NCBI GenBank assembly: GCA_045403145.1
Contig: JAXIPA010000203.1
Span: forward strand, 1-10,164
From: JAJYKN01 sp045403145
Lineage (GTDB): Bacteria > Nitrospirota > UBA9217
Length of the DNA: 10,164 nucleotides
Direction: 5' to 3'
This document shows, one piece after another, positions 6,913 through 10,164 of the stretch. Position 1 is the stretch's first letter; each line of letters begins with the position of its first letter. The position numbers and the translations under genes were made by a program. Under the pieces are notes generated by a model that saw nothing but the letters and a program-made list of their open reading frames with translations, had not been told where the DNA came from and did not search any database.

Positions 6913-7974
6913 CTACTTATACACGCCGTATTTCTTGGATGCTTCCACGATCCTCTTTGCATTCCTCAAGGGCGCGTTCGGCCCGAACTCGCATCCCGTG
7001 GAAAGAATGAAGCCTCCGCCTTTTGCGAAGATCTCCATCTCGGCCTTGCATTCCTCCTCGATTTCCTCGGGCGTGCCGAGCATCGCCACCGGTCCCGGCG
7101 GCACCCATCCTATGGTCGTGATCGTTTTCCCCCACTTGGCCTTATGCTCTTCCCAGCTGTCCACATCGTCGGCAACATAGGCATGGGAGATGGCCGTGGG
7201 CTTGCCCCATTTTTCGCACATATCGAAGTAGATGCCGTTGCCACAGTTGTGGAAGCTCACGAAGGCGCCTGCCTTGCGTATTGCGTCGCATACTTTCTTT
7301 ACCGACGGCCCTTCGAACTTTTCCCAAAGTTCCTTGCTCAGAATGCTCTGGGAAGCATAGAGGTTGTCATAGCAAACCGAATGCGCTCCCGCCTCGGCCT
7401 GGGCCACGGCGTAATCGATGAGCACCTCGTCCATGATATCGACTGCTTCCTGGATCTCCTTGGGGTGTTCCATCAGGTCCATGAAGAAGTTCTCGGGTCC
7501 GCGCATCATGCTCAGCACCCCAAGGGAGCCGTATACGAACCCCACGATCCCATGGGTCTTGCCGATCACCTTGGACAATCCCGACGTGAGGTCGATCACC
7601 CCTTTCATTCTCCCCGTTTTCCTCGCGTTGATCTTCTTGATCTTTTTGTAATCCGCGGGGCCTTTGATGTACGGGTCATCGTAATTCGGGTGTGCCGTGT
7701 CGTTTTCGGGGAAAATGACTTCGCAACCGAAAGCGTGTGCCTCCACGGACAGATCGACAAGCATCACGACGCCGTCATGTCCTATAAGATCCAGCGCATC
7801 TACATGGCCTTTTACCATTGCATCGACGTCCGTCATCCGTGACCATTCGCCGTACGTCATACCTGCAACCCGATGACTCGCGCCGCAAACCAGGGGCGCA
7901 ACCGGGACCCTGTCCGGTTCCTTCAACTGGAAGGTTGTCGCAATTCTTTCGAGTCCGTTCATTCTGTCAGTCAT
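6913..7974 (-). CDS. URO-D family corrinoid methyltransferase (MtaA/MtbA-type fold)
   Basis: A 353-aa protein of the uroporphyrinogen decarboxylase superfamily. The start at 7974 is chosen because AGGAGG lies 5 nt upstream; an ATG at 8034 would add 20 unlikely residues without a ribosome site. The protein starts MTDRMNGLERIATTFQLKEPDRVPV, typical of URO-D methyltransferases. A zinc site of the H-x-C-x(n)-C kind is visible: H242 and C244 in FHNCGNG, and C328 in ILSTGCEFGPNAP. In MtaA/MtbA this zinc binds the thiol of coenzyme M; in bacterial relatives the family can act on methylated substrates such as O-methyl aromatics. The presence of the ligands argues against true haem synthesis. With the corrinoid carrier and activator next in line, it should move a methyl group to or from the cobalt. 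Substrate and direction cannot be told from the sequence. Confidence 0.92.
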   Translation of the reverse strand: MTDRMNGLERIATTFQLKEPDRVPVAPLVCGASHRVAGMTYGEWSRMTDVDAMVKGHVDALDLIGHDGVVMLVDLSVEAHAFGCEVIFPENDTAHPNYDDPYIKGPADYKKIKKINARKTGRMKGVIDLTSGLSKVIGKTHGIVGFVYGSLGVLSMMRGPENFFMDLMEHPKEIQEAVDIMDEVLIDYAVAQAEAGAHSVCYDNLYASQSILSKELWEKFEGPSVKKVCDAIRKAGAFVSFHNCGNGIYFDMCEKWGKPTAISHAYVADDVDSWEEHKAKWGKTITTIGWVPPGPVAMLGTPEEIEEECKAEMEIFAKGGGFILSTGCEFGPNAPLRNAKRIVEASKKYGVYK

Positions 7975-8022
7975 ATCTGCCTCCTGTGGTCGTTTTTGTA
8001 CCTGCCACTGTGATTTCCCGAC

Positions 8023-8042
8023 GGCCTTGACCATTCAAGACC
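8023..8042 (-). other. Intergenic stem-loop between DUF2284 and URO-D genes
   Basis: The minus strand has arms GGTCTTGA and TCAAGGCC with a 4-nt loop ATGG, giving eight pairs including one U-G. No T-run follows, so it is not a normal terminator. It lies in the 78-bp gap before the URO-D gene and may be an mRNA processing or stability hairpin; it could also be chance. Confidence 0.35.
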
Positions 8043-8052
8043 GGCTCCTGCT

Positions 8053-8748
8053 TCAATCGATCAGAACCAAACCTGACCAGACGATCTCCTCCTTCGGGGG
8101 TAGTTCGAAGGGGAGCCCCGCCTTGGCGCTCGTCTTGATGACATCGATCCCGACTCCCTCCATGGAAGGCCGCGCTTCAAAGGGACGCCGGCATGACTTT
8201 CCCGAACCCGCGCCGGCACATACCGGGCACAGCATGCACTCACCGCCGATGAGCCCCAGGGCATAGGGAAAGCCCATGGACATGGCCTTGCTTTCCACTT
8301 CGTTCACGAGCTTGTGGAGCCGCAGGGCTGCGATCTTCATGGCATCAAGGTCCTTGTCCGCTCCGGTCTTTTCACCTCCTTTTTCCTTTTGTGCCGCGCC
8401 GGCCGACGCGAAGAACTTCAGGACTTCCTCCCGGTCGCAGGCCGCGATTTCTCCGGTCAGGGCGCTCCGGGTCTGGAGGAGCAGGGCTGCCCGGTAACGC
8501 TGCACGGCCTTGACGAATTCTTCAAGGGGAGGAACGTTGGGCGGGCAGGTAAGCGTTCTGCCGTAGTGAGGACAGAGCGGAATCTGGCACTTCAACCTCA
8601 CCCGTTCGTCGATGACGACCAGCCGGGCGGAAAAGGCCCGCGCACGGTAAGCCCCGTGTTCGATCGCAAAGCCTTCAAGCTGTCTGATCTTTTCGCGATC
8701 AACTGCCCGTTCCCTTGTCGTGCTCTTTGCTGTCGTCATCGTCCGCAT
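8053..8748 (-). CDS. DUF2284 domain protein (Cys-rich, probable Fe-S binding)
   Basis: A 231-aa stand-alone DUF2284 protein. The Cys pattern is C54-x4-C59-x8-C68 in the N-terminal half, within CPHYGRTLTCPPNVPP, then C171-x2-C174-x2-C177-x8-C186, followed by the family signature ARPSMEGVGIDVIKT at 192-206. The same arrangement occurs in the C-terminal part of the methyltransferase fusion at 1065-2618. The middle (about 95-135) holds a low-complexity Ala/Lys/Gly stretch not seen in the fused copy. The seven cysteines suggest one or two Fe-S clusters; no enzyme activity is known to me. It starts 12 bp after the zinc-ribbon gene; the start is a choice between ATG 8748 and ATG 8739, with only weak G-rich Shine-Dalgarno candidates. 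It precedes the URO-D methyltransferase, so an electron-transfer or assembly role in corrinoid chemistry is plausible. Confidence 0.88.
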   Translation of the reverse strand: MRTMTTAKSTTRERAVDREKIRQLEGFAIEHGAYRARAFSARLVVIDERVRLKCQIPLCPHYGRTLTCPPNVPPLEEFVKAVQRYRAALLLQTRSALTGEIAACDREEVLKFFASAGAAQKEKGGEKTGADKDLDAMKIAALRLHKLVNEVESKAMSMGFPYALGLIGGECMLCPVCAGAGSGKSCRRPFEARPSMEGVGIDVIKTSAKAGLPFELPPKEEIVWSGLVLID

Positions 8749-8760
8749 GTCACCCCGGCC

Positions 8761-8994
8761 TCAACCCCTTCGTGAAATAAAGAAATACTGTTTCGCCAGA
8801 TATTCCTGCGCCTTTATCATTTGCTCGTTCAGCACCTTCCTCTTGACCTTCCAGCATGCCGGGCACATATACCGGGAGGTGAAACCCCGGTCCGGTCCCG
8901 CATACCGGAGTTCCATGTGTGCCTTGCAGACCTTCGTTCCGCAATCGGGGCAAATGTATTCAGCCGCTCTTCCGCACTTGTAGCAGACCTCCAT
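8761..8994 (-). CDS. Small zinc-ribbon / B-box-like protein
   Basis: A 77-aa protein with eight metal ligands: C4-x2-C7, C15-x2-C18, C23-x2-H26 and C44-x2-C47. This suggests two zinc sites in the N-terminal ~50 residues, followed by a charged helical tail (KVLNEQMIKAQEYLAKQYF). The start at 8994 is preferred because AAGGAG lies 7 nt upstream; an ATG at 9000 would sit almost on top of it. It lies 14 bp after the NorD-like gene and 12 bp before DUF2284, so the three are likely co-transcribed. Function unknown; a protein- or nucleic-acid-binding adaptor is possible. Confidence 0.82.
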   Translation of the reverse strand: MEVCYKCGRAAEYICPDCGTKVCKAHMELRYAGPDRGFTSRYMCPACWKVKRKVLNEQMIKAQEYLAKQYFFISRRG

Positions 8995-9008
8995 GGTCAT
9001 TCTCCTTT

Positions 9009-10164
9009 CTATACGGTAAGTTTTTTATAGATCAGCGGGAGGCTGATCGGCAGTGCGTCGATGTTGTCGATGATGGTATAGTTTGCCTCTCCGTACATAT
9101 GGGGCAGATAGTCCCTGCTTTTTTTGTCGACGGTGATGCAGTAGGAAGTGATACCACGGGTCCTGCCCTCCCAGAGGGCCATTTTCGTGTCCTCCACCGC
9201 GTAGTCCATATCTCCGTAGTCGACGTCGTAGGGCCTGCCGTCGGAGAGCAGTACCAGGAGCCGGATCAAAGAATTCTGCCGTCCGAGCAGACGGTTTGCA
9301 TGGCGGATGGCGGCCCCGAGCCTGGTCTGCGCCATGGGTTTGATGCCTTCAAAGCGCATCTTCACCTCGTCGTTGAAGGGCTCGTCGAAATCGCGGATCA
9401 CATGGAAATCCACCTTGTCTTTCCGCTCCGTGGAAAATCCGTAAACCGCCCATCGGTCGCCGATGCTTTCGAGCGCCTCGGCCATCATGACCAGCCCTTC
9501 CCGTTCGACATCGATGATCCGTTTCCCCGAAGGGAGCTCTTCGTCGGTGGAGAAGCTCATGTCCACCAGAAAGGCGACCGAGACGTCCCGCAGTTTTTTA
9601 TCGCGGCGAATGTACACGCGGTCCGAAGGAGTGATCCCCGCGCGCCGCTCGACAACTGACTCTATGAGGGCGTCGATGTCGAGGTCGTCCCCGCGCTCCT
9701 CGCGGAAATACCGCTTGATCCGGTCGGGCCGGAGCAGTCCGAAATGCCTCCGCAAGAGACTGACCATGCCGTAATACTTTTGCACCGTCCGGTCGTAGAA
9801 CAGGAGCGATGTGGAAGGCATGTCGATCTCGCGCACACGGCACCATTCCTTTTTGTAATCTTCGAGGGCGTTGTCCCACTCGTCGTAGAGCACGGTCCTT
9901 CTGAAGCGGCTCTCCTTTTCGATTTCTTCGAGTTCTCTCTCCACCTGCTCTGAGAGCTCCGCCAGCCCGGTGGGGTCCGTGATCTGCCCCAGGAGCAACT
10001 CGGATTCCGGCCCTTCGGCTTCATCGATCCTGTCGAGGGCCTTCGCGATGTTCTCGGGAGTTGCCGCGATCTTCTTTTCCTCGAACCGCTCGGAAAGCCC
10101 GGCAACCAGGTTCGACATGCCGGTGCGCGTCTCTTCAACGAGCTTGAAATCGAGCACTCCGCGG
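9009..10164 (-). CDS. NorD-like von Willebrand factor A domain protein (N-terminus cut by window edge)
   Basis: The frame is open to the window edge with 385 codons visible. A GTG at 10157 could serve as a start, but NorD-type proteins are usually longer, so the gene is probably 5'-truncated here. The N-terminal ~180 visible residues are charged and helical (for example ELSEQVERELEEIEKESRF), likely coiled coil. A VWA domain follows, counting from that GTG: MIDAS motif FLVDMSFSTD at 196-205, the Thr in AQTRLGAAIRH at 276-286 (T278) and LLSDGRPYDVDYGD at 303-316 (D306). The RLGAAIRH and SDGRPYDVDY blocks and the end LPISLPLIYKKL match the NorD subgroup. NorD proteins work with a NorQ/MoxR AAA+ ATPase to mature metalloenzymes; no such ATPase is in the window and it may lie just upstream. 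The link to the corrinoid genes is by position only. Confidence 0.85.
   Translation of the reverse strand, partial: RGVLDFKLVEETRTGMSNLVAGLSERFEEKKIAATPENIAKALDRIDEAEGPESELLLGQITDPTGLAELSEQVERELEEIEKESRFRRTVLYDEWDNALEDYKKEWCRVREIDMPSTSLLFYDRTVQKYYGMVSLLRRHFGLLRPDRIKRYFREERGDDLDIDALIESVVERRAGITPSDRVYIRRDKKLRDVSVAFLVDMSFSTDEELPSGKRIIDVEREGLVMMAEALESIGDRWAVYGFSTERKDKVDFHVIRDFDEPFNDEVKMRFEGIKPMAQTRLGAAIRHANRLLGRQNSLIRLLVLLSDGRPYDVDYGDMDYAVEDTKMALWEGRTRGITSYCITVDKKSRDYLPHMYGEANYTIIDNIDALPISLPLIYKKLTV

Noticed and set aside
6721..7842. Plus-strand open frame of 373 codons
   Set aside because: It is antisense to the URO-D and corrinoid genes, starts without a good ribosome site and has no recognisable motifs.
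6913..7974. True uroporphyrinogen decarboxylase (haem synthesis)
   Set aside because: The H-x-C...C zinc ligands and the adjacent corrinoid carrier and activator indicate a methyltransferase.
6913..8034. Longer URO-D protein starting at 8034
   Set aside because: There is no Shine-Dalgarno there, the added residues are not family-like, and 7974 has a perfect AGGAGG at good spacing.

Overview
The window is a dense block of minus-strand genes. It has corrinoid (B12)-dependent methyl-transfer genes, Fe-S/Cys-rich accessory proteins and moderately high GC. This suggests a strictly anaerobic bacterium, most likely Desulfobacterota or another syntrophic or sulfate-reducing type lineage. That placement is inferred from gene content; there is no rRNA or other phylogenetic marker here. 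All ten genes I support are read right to left, and I see no real plus-strand gene, tRNA, rRNA, mobile element or CRISPR array.

Upstream block (10164 down to 3020): (i) the C-terminal part of a NorD-like von Willebrand A protein, (ii) a 77-aa double zinc-ribbon-like protein, (iii) a stand-alone DUF2284 Cys-rich protein, (iv) a uroporphyrinogen-decarboxylase (URO-D) family methyltransferase, (v) a corrinoid-binding carrier protein, (vi) a 2Fe-2S/ASKHA reductive activator of corrinoid proteins, (vii) an orphan 64-aa protein and (viii) a DUF1638 protein. Genes iv-vi form a recognisable methyltransferase / corrinoid carrier / reactivase set. The URO-D protein would move a methyl group to or from the Co(I) corrinoid on the carrier, and the activator would re-reduce Co(II) that forms by accident. 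No second methyltransferase (to H4folate or CoM) and no MttB/MtaB/MtmB-type protein is present, so the substrate is unknown.

Downstream block (about 2957 down to 1): a good minus-strand promoter, a textbook cobalamin riboswitch aptamer, and an expression platform ending in a strong intrinsic terminator. The 3' arm of that terminator contains the Shine-Dalgarno sequence of the next gene, and its U-tract abuts the start codon. The controlled genes are a SAM-dependent O-methyltransferase fused to a DUF2284 domain and, 2 bp later, a B12-binding radical SAM protein that runs off the window. Cobalamin riboswitch + O-methyltransferase + B12-radical SAM is the layout of the anaerobic 5,6-dimethylbenzimidazole (B12 lower ligand) pathway, bzaC-bzaD/E. 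I propose that role as an inference.

The two blocks share corrinoid chemistry and each contains a DUF2284 module with the same seven-cysteine pattern. This is the most suggestive link in the window.
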